NCBI GenBank assembly: GCA_017577485.1
Contig: PKRI01000019.1
Coordinates: 1-35,799 of the forward strand
Origin: Bacillota bacterium
Lineage (GTDB): Bacteria; Bacillota; Sulfobacillia; Thermaerobacterales; RSA17
Direction: 5' to 3'
DNA length: 35,799 nucleotides
A program made the position numbers and the translations under genes. Position 1 is the stretch's first letter. Each line of letters opens with the position of its first letter. Shown here piece by piece: positions 15,793 through 23,706 of this stretch. The notes under the pieces are model-generated. The model ran no database searches. It saw only the letters and a list, made by a program, of their open reading frames with translations, and had not been told where the DNA came from.

Positions 15793-16802
15793 TTGTCCCG
15801 GGTCTTGAACAGCGAGAACAGGACCCCCGCGCCCAGGATGCCCAGGGTGATCAGCAGCGACGCCACCGGGCTGATGGGCTCGAAGAAGTGGTTGTAGAAG
15901 ATCTTGCCGCCGATGAAGACCAGCAGGACCGACAGGGCGGTCTTCAGGTGCTTGAACCGCCGCACCAGGGCGGCCAGCGCGAAGTACAGCGCCCGCAGCC
16001 CCAGGATGGCGAACATGTTGGATGTGTACACGATGAAGGGGTCCGTGGTGATGGCGAAGATGGCCGGCACGCTGTCGACGGCGAACACCAGGTCGGCCCC
16101 TTCCACCAGCACCAGCGCCACCAGCAGGGGCGTCATGTGCAGGGCCGTCCTGCCGCCTTCCCCGACCGGGAGCCGGACCAGGAAGCGCTCGCCGTGGATC
16201 TGGTCGGTCACCGGGAAGTGCCGCTTCAGGAAGCGGAGCAGGCCGTTTTCGGCCGGGTTGACGGTTTCGTCGCCGCCGCGGTTCAGCAGCATGCGCAGCC
16301 CCGTGAAGATCAGGAACGCCCCGAATACGTAGAGGATCCCGGAGATCCTGGAGACCAGCGCCGTGCCCAGGCCGATCATGATGCCGCGCATGACGATGGC
16401 GCCCAGGATGCCCCAGAAGAGCACCCGGTGCTGGTACTGGCCGGGAACGCCCAGCGACGTGAAGATCACCGACATGACGAAGATGTTGTCCAGCGACAGG
16501 GCTTCCTCCACCAGATAACCGGTGAAGAAGTAGAGGCCTGCCTGGGTGCCGAAGCGGAACCACACCCACCCGCCGTAGAGCAGGGCGGCGGCGATGAAGA
16601 AGCCGGCCAGCTGGATGCTCTCGCGGGCCGTGGGCGGCCGGCCGTGCCACCGCCGCCCCAGCACCACCAGGTCGAAAGCCAGCAGCCAGAGGAGGATGGC
16701 CAGGAAGGCCAGCCACGTCGCCAGGCTCTTGCCGGCGATGGGCGTGGACAGCCATTGGATCCGATACCACTCGAACAAGGCCGAACCGGACATCCCGGTC
16801 AT
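15777..16802 (-). CDS. TerC family membrane protein (Mn-linked, YkoY/Alx type)
   Basis: 341 residues with about eight or nine membrane helices. LVEEALSLDNIFVMSVIF (Asp105, Asn106) and VEGADLVFAVDSVPAIFAIT are the two acidic membrane motifs of TerC proteins. Members under yybP-ykoY control are implicated in manganese export or metal loading of exported proteins. The C terminus is short. GGGGGAG lies 2 nt before ATG 16802 and 11 nt before an in-frame ATG at 16793; either may be used. The riboswitch directly upstream supports a manganese role. Confidence 0.92.
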   Translation of the reverse strand: MTGMSGSALFEWYRIQWLSTPIAGKSLATWLAFLAILLWLLAFDLVVLGRRWHGRPPTARESIQLAGFFIAAALLYGGWVWFRFGTQAGLYFFTGYLVEEALSLDNIFVMSVIFTSLGVPGQYQHRVLFWGILGAIVMRGIMIGLGTALVSRISGILYVFGAFLIFTGLRMLLNRGGDETVNPAENGLLRFLKRHFPVTDQIHGERFLVRLPVGEGGRTALHMTPLLVALVLVEGADLVFAVDSVPAIFAITTDPFIVYTSNMFAILGLRALYFALAALVRRFKHLKTALSVLLVFIGGKIFYNHFFEPISPVASLLITLGILGAGVLFSLFKTRDKVPAA

Positions 16803-16828
16803 CACTCCCCCGCGGCCGGCGGGGTACG

Positions 16829-16860
16829 AAAAAACCACCGCGGCCACAGTGCGCGGTGGT
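16829..16860 (-). terminator. Intrinsic terminator of the manganese riboswitch
   Basis: On the minus strand ACCACCGCG and CGCGGTGGT form a perfect 9-bp stem with a 9-nt loop, followed by six T. It lies between aptamer and gene. Its 5' arm overlaps the 3' strand of aptamer helix P1, so ligand binding should disrupt it. Confidence 0.85.
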
Positions 16861-16962
16861 CTCGCCAGGGGGGCGCACCCCTCGACCGGCCGGGCCCGGC
16901 AGGGCCGTACTGACGGCCGATCGTCCCGCCGCGGGCGGCGGGTGGCTACTCCCCAACCGCGC
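16851..16962 (-). ncRNA. yybP-ykoY manganese riboswitch aptamer
   Basis: On the minus strand the two conserved internal-loop segments are present: GGGGAGTAGCC (16944-16954) and CCGTCAGTACGG (about 16905-16916). The aptamer ends with GGCGAGACC before CACCGCGC, like the 'GCAAGACC' 3' end of known examples. P1 can form between GCGCGG-T-TGG and CCACCGCGC. The 3' P1 strand is also the terminator 5' arm, so Mn2+ binding should favour read-through (ON switch). Together with terminator and leader it accounts for most of the 335-nt gap 16806-17140; the remainder (16963-17140) is plain GC-rich sequence. Confidence 0.88.
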
Positions 16963-17140
16963 CCAACGTAGCATTTCCGGGGGGCTCCCGTCAACGGGAC
17001 GACGCGCGGCTGCGGCCGCCGGGATTCGGGCTGCCGGGAGGGGCGGCGGGGGTTCCGGCGAAACGTGCTGGCGACGGTGCCCGTCGCCGGCGCGCCGCCG
17101 GCGGCCCGGGACAAGCTGGCCCCTGGGGGAGCGAGGCCCG

Positions 17141-17977
17141 ATGGCGCGACTGCAGCGGGAACTCCGGCAGCACGCCCAGCGCCTGGTGTCGGACGCCCTG
17201 GCCGCCCACCCGCTGTTTGCACGGCGGTGGCCGCGGCTGCAGGTGATCCTGTCGGGTTCGGCGGTGACGGAATTCGCCGATGAGTACTCGGGGATCGACC
17301 TGATCGTCCTGGGCGACGCCGGCGACCTGGCCGAACTGGCCGAGGCGCTCAGGGTCGGGGGCCTCGAGTCCGACCGCCCGGGGCTGTACGAGGTCACCGT
17401 GGAGGGACGCAGGGTCTCGCTGATCCTGCTCTCCCTGGACGAGGCGGCGCGGCGGCTGGCCGAATACGACGATTTCGCCTGGGCGGTGCTGCCGGGCGCT
17501 CCGGTGCTCCACGACCCCGAAGGCCGGCTCGCGGCGCTGACGGCGGGGCTGGGTGAGGTCCCCCGCAGTGTCTGGGCGGAGAAGATCCGCGCCCGGTACC
17601 GCAAGTTCCGGCGGCGCCAGGCGTCCATCGCCTGGAACCTGCGGCGGGGCCAGCCCTACGTGCTGCTGGAGAACCTGACCCGGCTGGTGGGCCACGCCCT
17701 GGCCATCTGCTGCTATCTGGACGGCAAGCCGCCCACCGGGCGGAAGTGGATCTTCCAGGCGGCGATGCGCACCAACGCGGGGCGCCGCCTGCGCCCGTAC
17801 CTGTTCGACCTGTTCTCGTCGCTGGGCGAGACGGCCACCCTGGGCGGCAGTTACCAGGCCGGGAACAACAGCCTCTACCGCCGCCTGGTGGCCGTGCACG
17901 ACGCGCTGGTGTCGGCCATCCAGGAAGCCGGATACGACGTGGGGCGGGGGGGCCCGAAGGAGGCTCTGGACAGGTGA
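17141..17977 (+). CDS. Nucleotidyltransferase-fold protein, probably catalytically impaired
   Basis: 278 residues. The N-terminal half has the layout of the Pol-beta type nucleotidyltransferase fold used by DUF4037 and kanamycin-type enzymes: ILSGSAVTEFADEYSGIDLIVL near residues 36-57. In active members this reads GS...SDxD; here the first metal-binding Asp is Gly (SGID), and the expected third acid in the later strand appears as Ser (RRVSLILLS). The C-terminal half is helical. The ATG start follows GGGGGAG at about 11 nt. The stop overlaps the GTG of a GGCT-like gene. Function unknown; the residue assignments are from reading, not alignment. Confidence 0.65.
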   Translation: MARLQRELRQHAQRLVSDALAAHPLFARRWPRLQVILSGSAVTEFADEYSGIDLIVLGDAGDLAELAEALRVGGLESDRPGLYEVTVEGRRVSLILLSLDEAARRLAEYDDFAWAVLPGAPVLHDPEGRLAALTAGLGEVPRSVWAEKIRARYRKFRRRQASIAWNLRRGQPYVLLENLTRLVGHALAICCYLDGKPPTGRKWIFQAAMRTNAGRRLRPYLFDLFSSLGETATLGGSYQAGNNSLYRRLVAVHDALVSAIQEAGYDVGRGGPKEALDR

Positions 17978-18330
17978 GCGTGCGACTTTTCACCTACGGC
18001 ACCCTGAAACGGCGGGGACGCATCGAGGCCCTGGCCGGCGAACGGTTGGGCGATCCCCGGCCGGCGGTCCTCCACGGGTACAGGAAGTACGATACCGAGC
18101 ACGGGTACCCGGTGATCCTGCCGGAACCCGGCGCTCGCGTCGAAGGCCTGCTGTGGGAACTGGGCCCCGGAGCCCTGGAGGCCATCGACCACTACGAGGG
18201 CGTGGACCACGACCCGCCCATGTACCAGCGTCAGCAGTTGAAGGTGCTGGTGGACGGCCGGGAAGTCGAAGCCTACGTCTACGTGGGCATCGCCGGCGCT
18301 TTCGCCGAGCTGCGGCCCGCCGACGACTGA
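17974..18330 (+). CDS. Gamma-glutamylcyclotransferase-like (AIG2/GGCT fold) protein
   Basis: 118 residues. LFTYGTLKRRGR is the substrate-loop motif (YGTL) and AIDHYEG places the candidate catalytic Glu at residue 75. ARVEGLLWEL and the aromatic YVYVG strand complete the small barrel. Family members act on gamma-glutamyl amines or dipeptides, but many are unassigned. GTG 17974 overlaps the upstream stop and has GGAGG about 10 nt before it; a second GTG at 17980 is possible. The tight coupling suggests the two proteins work together. Confidence 0.8.
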   Translation: MSVRLFTYGTLKRRGRIEALAGERLGDPRPAVLHGYRKYDTEHGYPVILPEPGARVEGLLWELGPGALEAIDHYEGVDHDPPMYQRQQLKVLVDGREVEAYVYVGIAGAFAELRPADD

Positions 18331-18379
18331 GGACGGTGGGACACCACGGGCGGCCCGCCGCCGGTGGGCCCGGCGCCCG

Positions 18380-19390
18380 TCATTCCCACAGCCTGACCAC
18401 TTCCGTGCCGGGGTAATAGCGCTGGATGATGGCCTCGGCGTCAGCCCCGCGCTCCGCCAGGATCCTGGCGCTCCACTGCGACAATCCCACGCCGTGACCG
18501 TACCCCTTGCCGCGGAAGGTGAAGACGCCGTCCGAGGCGTCGATCTCCTGGATCATGGTGGACCGGAAGTCGGAACTGCCGGCGGCCAGGCGGAAGGCCA
18601 CGGCCGGCACCTCCTGGTCGTTGACCCGCAGCGTGATGGCGCGGCCGTCGTCGCTCCAGGAGCCCACTTCGACCCGCTCCACCGGCCCGGGGTCAGCACC
18701 GCCGGCCTCGGCGGCCGCCGACCTGACTTCCTCGGCGCGGAGCCGGGCCTCCCAGAACTTCACCTCGGGGGGCACGGCGCCGTCCAGGTCGCTGTCGTCC
18801 ACCGGCCGCAGGTAGGGCACCTCCTCGCCGTCCCAGTCCAGGCCCACCTGGGGCGTGGTGGTGTGGCCGCCGCTGTAGGCGTGGAACCAGGTGCGGGCGA
18901 AGCGGCCGTCATAGACGATGACCCTGCCCCGGGTCTCGGCCACCGCCTGCTGCACCCGCTGGTCGATGCGCCCGGAATCGTAAGCCTGAAACTCCTCGTG
19001 GTCGGTGGAGGCATGGGCGCCGCGGCCCGGCACCTCGCCGAACTCGTCCACCCGCTGCAGCGTGAAGGTCCGGGCCAGGATGGCCTGGGCCTTCAAGGCC
19101 TCCAGGGGCCACGACGGGTCCATCTCGGCGGCCACCACGCCCAGCAGGTAGTCTTCCACGTCCATCTCCCGCACCCGGTCGGCCTCGTGAAAGTAGACGC
19201 GCAGCCGGGGCTCGGCGTTGGGCCCCTGGCTGATCTCCTCGGGGATGGGCGGCAGGTCCGGTCCCGTGCCGCGGGCGATGAGCCAGATCACCAGGATGAG
19301 CGCCGCGGCGGCGCCGGCGGCCGCAGCCACCGCCCCGGGATCGCCGCGGCGCAGGCGCTCCATGAAGTTTTGGAACCAGGCCGTGTTCAT
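18380..19390 (-). CDS. SpoIID/LytB family protein, stage II sporulation protein D type
   Basis: 336 residues, close to the 343 of Bacillus SpoIID. A membrane segment at about 20-39 anchors an extracellular domain. VEDYLLGVVAAEMDPSWPLEALKAQA contains the likely catalytic Glu89. SGGHTT and GYGHGVGLSQWSA are further SpoIID blocks. SpoIID is a lytic transglycosylase acting on denuded glycan strands during engulfment; other SpoIID/LytB paralogues exist in sporeformers, so the exact identity is not proven. ATG 19390 follows GGAGGG at about 5 nt. The usual spoIIQ/murAA neighbours are absent here. Confidence 0.85.
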   Translation of the reverse strand: MNTAWFQNFMERLRRGDPGAVAAAAGAAAALILVIWLIARGTGPDLPPIPEEISQGPNAEPRLRVYFHEADRVREMDVEDYLLGVVAAEMDPSWPLEALKAQAILARTFTLQRVDEFGEVPGRGAHASTDHEEFQAYDSGRIDQRVQQAVAETRGRVIVYDGRFARTWFHAYSGGHTTTPQVGLDWDGEEVPYLRPVDDSDLDGAVPPEVKFWEARLRAEEVRSAAAEAGGADPGPVERVEVGSWSDDGRAITLRVNDQEVPAVAFRLAAGSSDFRSTMIQEIDASDGVFTFRGKGYGHGVGLSQWSARILAERGADAEAIIQRYYPGTEVVRLWE

Positions 19391-19520
19391 GGAACCCTCC
19401 CCGGGGTAGCGTGGGTCGCCGGGCCGCGGGCCTATACGGGCCCGGCGGGTGAAAGCCCCCGTAGGCGCCCGCCCTGCCGGGGACCAGGTAGACGTCAGGT
19501 CGCCCCGATGCCGGCAGACC

Positions 19521-19549
19521 TTCGCAGCGCCGCCGGGAAGTGATAGAAT
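19521..19549 (+). promoter_or_regulatory. Promoter of the cobalamin riboswitch operon
   Basis: TTCGCA (19521-19526), 17-nt spacer, TAGAAT (19544-19549) with TGA just before it, an extended -10. The predicted transcript begins shortly before the riboswitch. Confidence 0.6.
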
Positions 19550-19571
19550 ACCGGCGGTCCTACAACCGAAG

Positions 19572-19788
19572 ACCTGCGGTCGCGGGTGCCCCGGTGCAAA
19601 AGGCCGGGGAGAATAGGGAAGCCGGTGAGAATCCGGCGCGGTCCCGCCACTGTGACCGGGTAGCCGGTTCCGTCCACTGTCCGTGCAGGATGGGAAGGCC
19701 GGAACGGGGGCTGAGGCCCAGGCGACGACCCGGAAGCCAGGAGACCTGCCCGCGACCCCGGGGGTATCGCCTTCGCGGATAAGGGGGT
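19572..19788 (+). ncRNA. Cobalamin (adenosylcobalamin-type) riboswitch and expression platform
   Basis: The classic core is easy to read: GGGAAGCCGGTGAGAATCC at about 19616, the B12 box within GTCCCGCCACTGT near 19641-19653, GGGAAGG near 19692, and GAAGCCAGGAGACCTGCC (19733-19750). GTCGCGGG (19579-19586) pairs with CCCGCGAC (19749-19756) as P1. Part of that 3' strand, CCGCGA, can instead pair with TCGCGG (19773-19778), a hairpin ending 2 nt before the btuF ribosome site AAGGGGG (19781-19787). There is no T tract. I infer control at translation start, with B12 lowering import. The element fills the 405-nt gap 19391-19795; 19391-19520 holds only the spoIID-type leader. Confidence 0.92.
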
Positions 19789-19795
19789 ACCTGGC

Positions 19796-20812
19796 ATGCG
19801 TGTCTTTACCGGACCCCGGCCCGCGGCCGGGGTTTGTCGTGTCCACCGCCTGCTGATCCTCGCCCTGGGAGCTGCGCTGCTGCTGGCGGCCGCCTGCGGC
19901 GGAGGCAGCGGATCCCCGCCGCCGGATCCCGACGGCCGTGCCTCCGGGCCCGGCGCCGACTCCGACTCCGGCTACCCTTACACCTTCACCGACGATGCCG
20001 GCCGCACCGTCACCATCGCCCGCCGCCCCGAGCGGATCATTACCCTGGCGCCCAGCCATTCGGAGGTGCTGTTCGCCATCGGGGCCGGCGACCGGGTGGT
20101 GGGGGTCGACAGCTTCACCGACTACCCCGAGGAGGCGGCGCGGCTGCCGAAGCTGGGCGGCCTCACCGACACCAACTACGAGCAGATCGTGGCCCTGGCG
20201 CCGGACCTGGCCCTGACCGTCGGGGGCACCGACCAGCAGGTGGCCCGCCTGGAGGAACTGGGCATCACGGTGGTGGTGAGCCAGCCCCAAACCCTGGAGG
20301 ACGTGCTGGCATCCATCGAGCATCTGGGCCGCGTGGTCGACGCCCGGGACGGCGCGGCGCGGGTGGTGGCCGACATGCGCGGGCGCATGGAGGCGGTGAG
20401 CCGGGCGACGGCGTCCATCCCCGAGTCGCGGCGGCTGCGGGTGTTCCTGGAGATCTGGCACGACCCGCTGATGAGCGTCGGGCCCGGCGCCTTCATGCAC
20501 GACCTCATTGTAGCGGCGGGCGGCGTCAACGTCTTCGCCGACTCCGACTCGCCGTGGCCCGTGGTGAGCCTGGAGGCCCTGGTGGACCGGGATCCTGAGG
20601 CGATCATCACCATGTTCGACGAGTCGTACCAGCAGCTGCTGGCCGGGGAACGGCCCGGGTGGGAAGGCGTGGCCGCCGTGCGCGACGGCCGCATCCTGCT
20701 GATGGACGAGAACCTCATCTCCCGGCCCGGCCCGCGCCTGGTGGAGGCCCTGGAGCAGGTGGCCCGTTTCCTCTACCCGGACGCCTTCGACGCCGGGGAG
20801 CGGGAGCCGTGA
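19796..20812 (+). CDS. btuF: Cobalamin ABC transporter substrate-binding lipoprotein
   Basis: 338 residues. A signal peptide with lipobox LAAAC (Cys34) is followed by a low-complexity linker and a BtuF/FepB-type fold. TFTDDAGRTVTIARRPERIITLAPSHSEVLFAIGAGDRVVGV is a typical class III binding-protein opening. It captures corrinoid outside the membrane and delivers it to BtuCD. ATG 19796 has AAGGGGG 8 nt upstream. The cobalamin riboswitch in front and the adenosyltransferase downstream support cobalamin over siderophore as ligand. Confidence 0.9.
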   Translation: MRVFTGPRPAAGVCRVHRLLILALGAALLLAAACGGGSGSPPPDPDGRASGPGADSDSGYPYTFTDDAGRTVTIARRPERIITLAPSHSEVLFAIGAGDRVVGVDSFTDYPEEAARLPKLGGLTDTNYEQIVALAPDLALTVGGTDQQVARLEELGITVVVSQPQTLEDVLASIEHLGRVVDARDGAARVVADMRGRMEAVSRATASIPESRRLRVFLEIWHDPLMSVGPGAFMHDLIVAAGGVNVFADSDSPWPVVSLEALVDRDPEAIITMFDESYQQLLAGERPGWEGVAAVRDGRILLMDENLISRPGPRLVEALEQVARFLYPDAFDAGEREP

Positions 20813-21900
20813 CGGCCGCCACGGTGACGGCGGCAGGCCGCCGGGTGTGGGCGGCCCTGGCCCGGCCCGCGGCGCGCCGGCGCCTGGCGGTGACGGCCCT
20901 GGGCGCGGCGCTGGTGCTGGCCGTGGTGCTGTCCCTGGGGATGGGGGCCGTGGCGGTGCCGCCCGGGGAGGTCCTCCGCATCCTGATGGGCTGGCTCACC
21001 GGTGACGTGGCCGACCCGGCCGCCCACCGCATCATCGTCGGCATCCGCCTGCCCCGGGTGCTGCTGGCCTGCCTGGTGGGCGCGGGCCTCGGAGCCGCCG
21101 GCGCCGCCTTCCAGGGGCTCTTCCGCAATCCCATGGCCGACCCGTACGTCATCGGCGTTTCGGGAGGCGCGGCCCTGGGCGCCGCCCTGGCGGTATTCCT
21201 GGGGCTCCAGGTGAATGTCCTGGGGTTCGGGGCCGTGCCGGTGCTGGCCTTCGCCGGGGCCGTGGGCGCGGCGCTGCTGGTCCACGGGCTGGCCGGCGGG
21301 GGACGGCGGCACGCCATGTCGGTGATGTCGCTGCTTCTGGCGGGCATCGCCGTGGCGGCGCTGACCCAGGCGGTGGTGTCGCTGCTGGTTTACCTCAGCG
21401 GCGAGCGGCTGCGGCCCATCGTGTTCTGGCAGCTGGGCAGCCTCAACGGCGCCGCCTGGCCCGAGGTGGCCCTGATGGCCGTGTACACCGGCGCCGGCCT
21501 GGCGGCGCTGCTGCGGCTGTCGCCCACGCTGAACGCCCTGCTGCTGGGCGAGGAGGCCGCCCATTTCCTGGGGGTCGACGTGGGCCGGGCGCGGGTTCAA
21601 TTGTTGTTCGCCGGCGCCCTGATGACCGCCGCGGCCGTCAGCACCAGCGGCGTCATCGGCTTCGTGGGCCTGATCGTTCCCCACGGCGTCCGGCTGGTCA
21701 TCGGCTCCGACCACCGCGGCCTGGTGCCGGCCGCGGCCCTGGCGGGCGCCGCTTTCCTGGTGGCCTGCGACACCGCCGCCCGCACGCTGATGGCGCCCGC
21801 CGAGATCCCGGTGGGCATCTTCACGGCCCTGGCCGGCGCGCCGTTCTTCCTGTACCTGCTGCGCCGGTACAGCCGCAGGGCGGGGGGGAGCCGCCTGTGA
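20809..21900 (+). CDS. btuC: Cobalamin ABC transporter permease
   Basis: 363 residues with about ten membrane helices, FecCD/BtuC family. RLPRVLLACLVGAGLGAAGAAFQGLFRNPMADPYVIGVSGGAALGA and GVIGFVGLIVPHGVRL are family blocks; the latter is the coupling region contacting the ATPase. GTG 20809 overlaps the btuF stop (GTGA), and the gene overlaps btuD the same way, so the transporter subunits are translationally coupled. Confidence 0.92.
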   Translation: MTAATVTAAGRRVWAALARPAARRRLAVTALGAALVLAVVLSLGMGAVAVPPGEVLRILMGWLTGDVADPAAHRIIVGIRLPRVLLACLVGAGLGAAGAAFQGLFRNPMADPYVIGVSGGAALGAALAVFLGLQVNVLGFGAVPVLAFAGAVGAALLVHGLAGGGRRHAMSVMSLLLAGIAVAALTQAVVSLLVYLSGERLRPIVFWQLGSLNGAAWPEVALMAVYTGAGLAALLRLSPTLNALLLGEEAAHFLGVDVGRARVQLLFAGALMTAAAVSTSGVIGFVGLIVPHGVRLVIGSDHRGLVPAAALAGAAFLVACDTAARTLMAPAEIPVGIFTALAGAPFFLYLLRRYSRRAGGSRL

Positions 21901-22727
21901 GCAGGCCTGCCGGCGTGGCGGTCACCGGGCTGCGGGTGGGCTACGGCGGCCGCCTGGTCCTGGACGGCGTGGACCTGCGGGTGGGGCCCGGCCAGTGGGT
22001 CAGCATCCTGGGGCCCAACGGGTCCGGCAAGACCACCCTCCTGCGGGCCGTCGGCGCTTACCTGAAGCCCGTGTCCGGGACCGTGACGGTGGACGGCAGG
22101 CCCGCTGCCTCCTTTGGCCGTCGGGAACTGGCGCGGCTGCTGGCGGCGGTAGGGGTGGACCTGCCCCCGGATTTCCCCCTGGCGGTGGGAGAGTACGTGA
22201 TGCTGGGCCGCATCCCCCACAGTTCCGGGTGGGGGTGGGAAGACGCCCGCGACCGCCAGGCGGTGGCGAGGGCCCTGGAGCAGACCGGTACCGCGGGCCT
22301 GGCCGACCGCCCCATGGACCGGCTCAGCGCCGGGGAGCGCCAGCGGGCCCAGCTGGCCCGGGCGCTGGCCCAGGAGCCGGCGGTGCTGCTGCTGGACGAG
22401 CCCACCGTGCACCTGGACATCAGCCGCCAGGTGGAACTGCTGGACCTGCTCCAGCGCCTGCGGTCCGAAACGGGGCTGACGGTGCTGGCGGTACTGCACG
22501 ACATCAACCTGGCCGCCCTCTACTCCGACCTGCTGGTGCTGATGCGGGACGGGCGGCCGGTGGCGTCGGGCCCGCCCGCCCGGGTCCTAACCGCCGAGAC
22601 CCTGGAGGCCGTCTACGGCTGCCCGGTGGTGGTCCAGCGCCACCCGCTGCGCCCGGTGCCCCAGGTGTTCGTCATCCCCGGGCGGGCGGCAGGCGCCGCC
22701 GGGCCGGCTGCGGAAACAGCCCGGTGA
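21897..22727 (+). CDS. btuD: Cobalamin ABC transporter ATPase
   Basis: 276 residues. Walker A GPNGSGKTT, signature LSAGERQR (LSGGE variant), Walker B VLLLDEPT, D-loop VHLD and H-loop VLHDIN are all present. The C-terminal 50 residues add an extension common in this subfamily. GTG 21897 overlaps the btuC stop. It powers corrinoid uptake with BtuC and BtuF. Confidence 0.92.
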   Translation: MSRPAGVAVTGLRVGYGGRLVLDGVDLRVGPGQWVSILGPNGSGKTTLLRAVGAYLKPVSGTVTVDGRPAASFGRRELARLLAAVGVDLPPDFPLAVGEYVMLGRIPHSSGWGWEDARDRQAVARALEQTGTAGLADRPMDRLSAGERQRAQLARALAQEPAVLLLDEPTVHLDISRQVELLDLLQRLRSETGLTVLAVLHDINLAALYSDLLVLMRDGRPVASGPPARVLTAETLEAVYGCPVVVQRHPLRPVPQVFVIPGRAAGAAGPAAETAR

Positions 22728-22737
22728 GGTGGATTCC

Positions 22738-23325
22738 ATGGTGCGCATCTACACCCGGACCGGCGACCGGGGAGACACGGCCCTGCTGGGCGGAGCCCGG
22801 GTGGCCAAGGACGACGCCCGGGTCGAAGCCTACGGCACCGTCGACGAGTTGAACGCCGTGCTGGGCCTGGCCCGGGCCGCCTGCCGGGACGCCGGCCTGG
22901 GCCGGCAGTTGGCCCGCATCCAGCAGGAGTTGTTCGAACTGGGCGCCGACCTGGCGGACCCGCGGCCGGGGCCCGGCGGCGGGTCCCGGGTGGGCGAAGG
23001 CCACGTGGAGGCCCTGGAGCGCGAGATCGACGCCTTCACGGCGGAGGTGCCGCCGCTGAACCGCTTCGTGCTGCCGGGCGGCACGGAACTGGCGGCGCGG
23101 CTGCACCTGGCCAGGACCGTGGCCCGGCGCGCCGAGCGGCGGGTGGTGACCCTGGCCCGCTCCGGCGCCGTGCCGCCGGCGGCGGTCCGCTACCTGAACC
23201 GCCTGTCGGATTGGCTGTTCGCCGCCGCCCGGGCCGCCAACCACCGGGCCGGTTCCCCCGAGGTGGTCTGGGAGCCTGCCCCCAGCGGCGAGGCCGGCGG
23301 CGGGGCGGGCCAGGGAGAAGCGTGA
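22738..23325 (+). CDS. ATP:cob(I)alamin adenosyltransferase, PduO type
   Basis: 195 residues from ATG 22738, which has GAGGTGG 5 nt upstream; an in-frame GTG at 22729 lies within that site and is less likely. VRIYTRTGDRGDTALLGG is the ATP-binding opening, and VRYLNRLSDWLFAAAR the conserved C-terminal helix with the corrin-contacting residues. It converts imported cobalamin to adenosylcobalamin, the riboswitch ligand, closing a feedback loop within this operon. Confidence 0.93.
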   Translation: MVRIYTRTGDRGDTALLGGARVAKDDARVEAYGTVDELNAVLGLARAACRDAGLGRQLARIQQELFELGADLADPRPGPGGGSRVGEGHVEALEREIDAFTAEVPPLNRFVLPGGTELAARLHLARTVARRAERRVVTLARSGAVPPAAVRYLNRLSDWLFAAARAANHRAGSPEVVWEPAPSGEAGGGAGQGEA

Positions 23326-23326
23326 C

Positions 23327-23671
23327 ATGCGGCTGCGGGAGGCCCAGGAGCAGGTCGACGCCTGGATCCGGCAGTTCGAAGAGGGCTACTGGCCGCCCCT
23401 GGCCAACCTGGCGCGCCTGGCCGAAGAGGTGGGCGAGCTGGCCCGGGAACTGAATCACCACTACGGCAGCAAGCCCAAGAAGGCCGGTGAGGCGCCGGGC
23501 AGCGTGGGCGAGGAACTGGCCGACGTGCTGTTCGTGGTGCTGTGCCTGGCCAACAGCCTGGGCATCGACCTGGAGCGTGAACTGGCCGCCGTCCTGGACA
23601 AGTACCGGCGGCGCGACGCCGGCCGCTGGACGCCCAGGCGGGACGGTTCCCCGGATGCGGCGCCCCGCTAG
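23327..23671 (+). CDS. MazG-like nucleotide pyrophosphohydrolase
   Basis: 114 residues, a single MazG domain. EEVGE (33-37) and EELAD (62-66) supply the ExxE and ExxD metal ligands. Such enzymes hydrolyse NTPs or dNTPs to monophosphates and pyrophosphate. The ATG follows the adenosyltransferase stop by one base and has GGAGAAG upstream, so it is in the B12 operon. The C-terminal 20 residues are unstructured and charged. Why it is linked to B12 is unclear. Confidence 0.85.
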   Translation: MRLREAQEQVDAWIRQFEEGYWPPLANLARLAEEVGELARELNHHYGSKPKKAGEAPGSVGEELADVLFVVLCLANSLGIDLERELAAVLDKYRRRDAGRWTPRRDGSPDAAPR

Positions 23672-23706
23672 CGGGCCGCTTCCGCGCGGCCGCCTCACGG
23701 CCCGCT
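23670..23706. terminator. Hairpin between convergent mazG-like and SDR genes
   Basis: AGCGGGCCG (23670-23678) and CGGCCCGCT (23698-23706) form a perfect 9-bp stem with a 19-nt loop that can itself fold (GCGCGGCCGC). No T tract follows, so this is a candidate only. Confidence 0.35.

Noticed and set aside
16965..16994. TTGACG, 18-nt spacer, TACGTT as promoter of the manganese riboswitch (minus strand)
   Set aside because: The start site it predicts (about 16958) would cut into the 5' strand of P1. It remains possible if P1 is shorter, but it is too uncertain to annotate.
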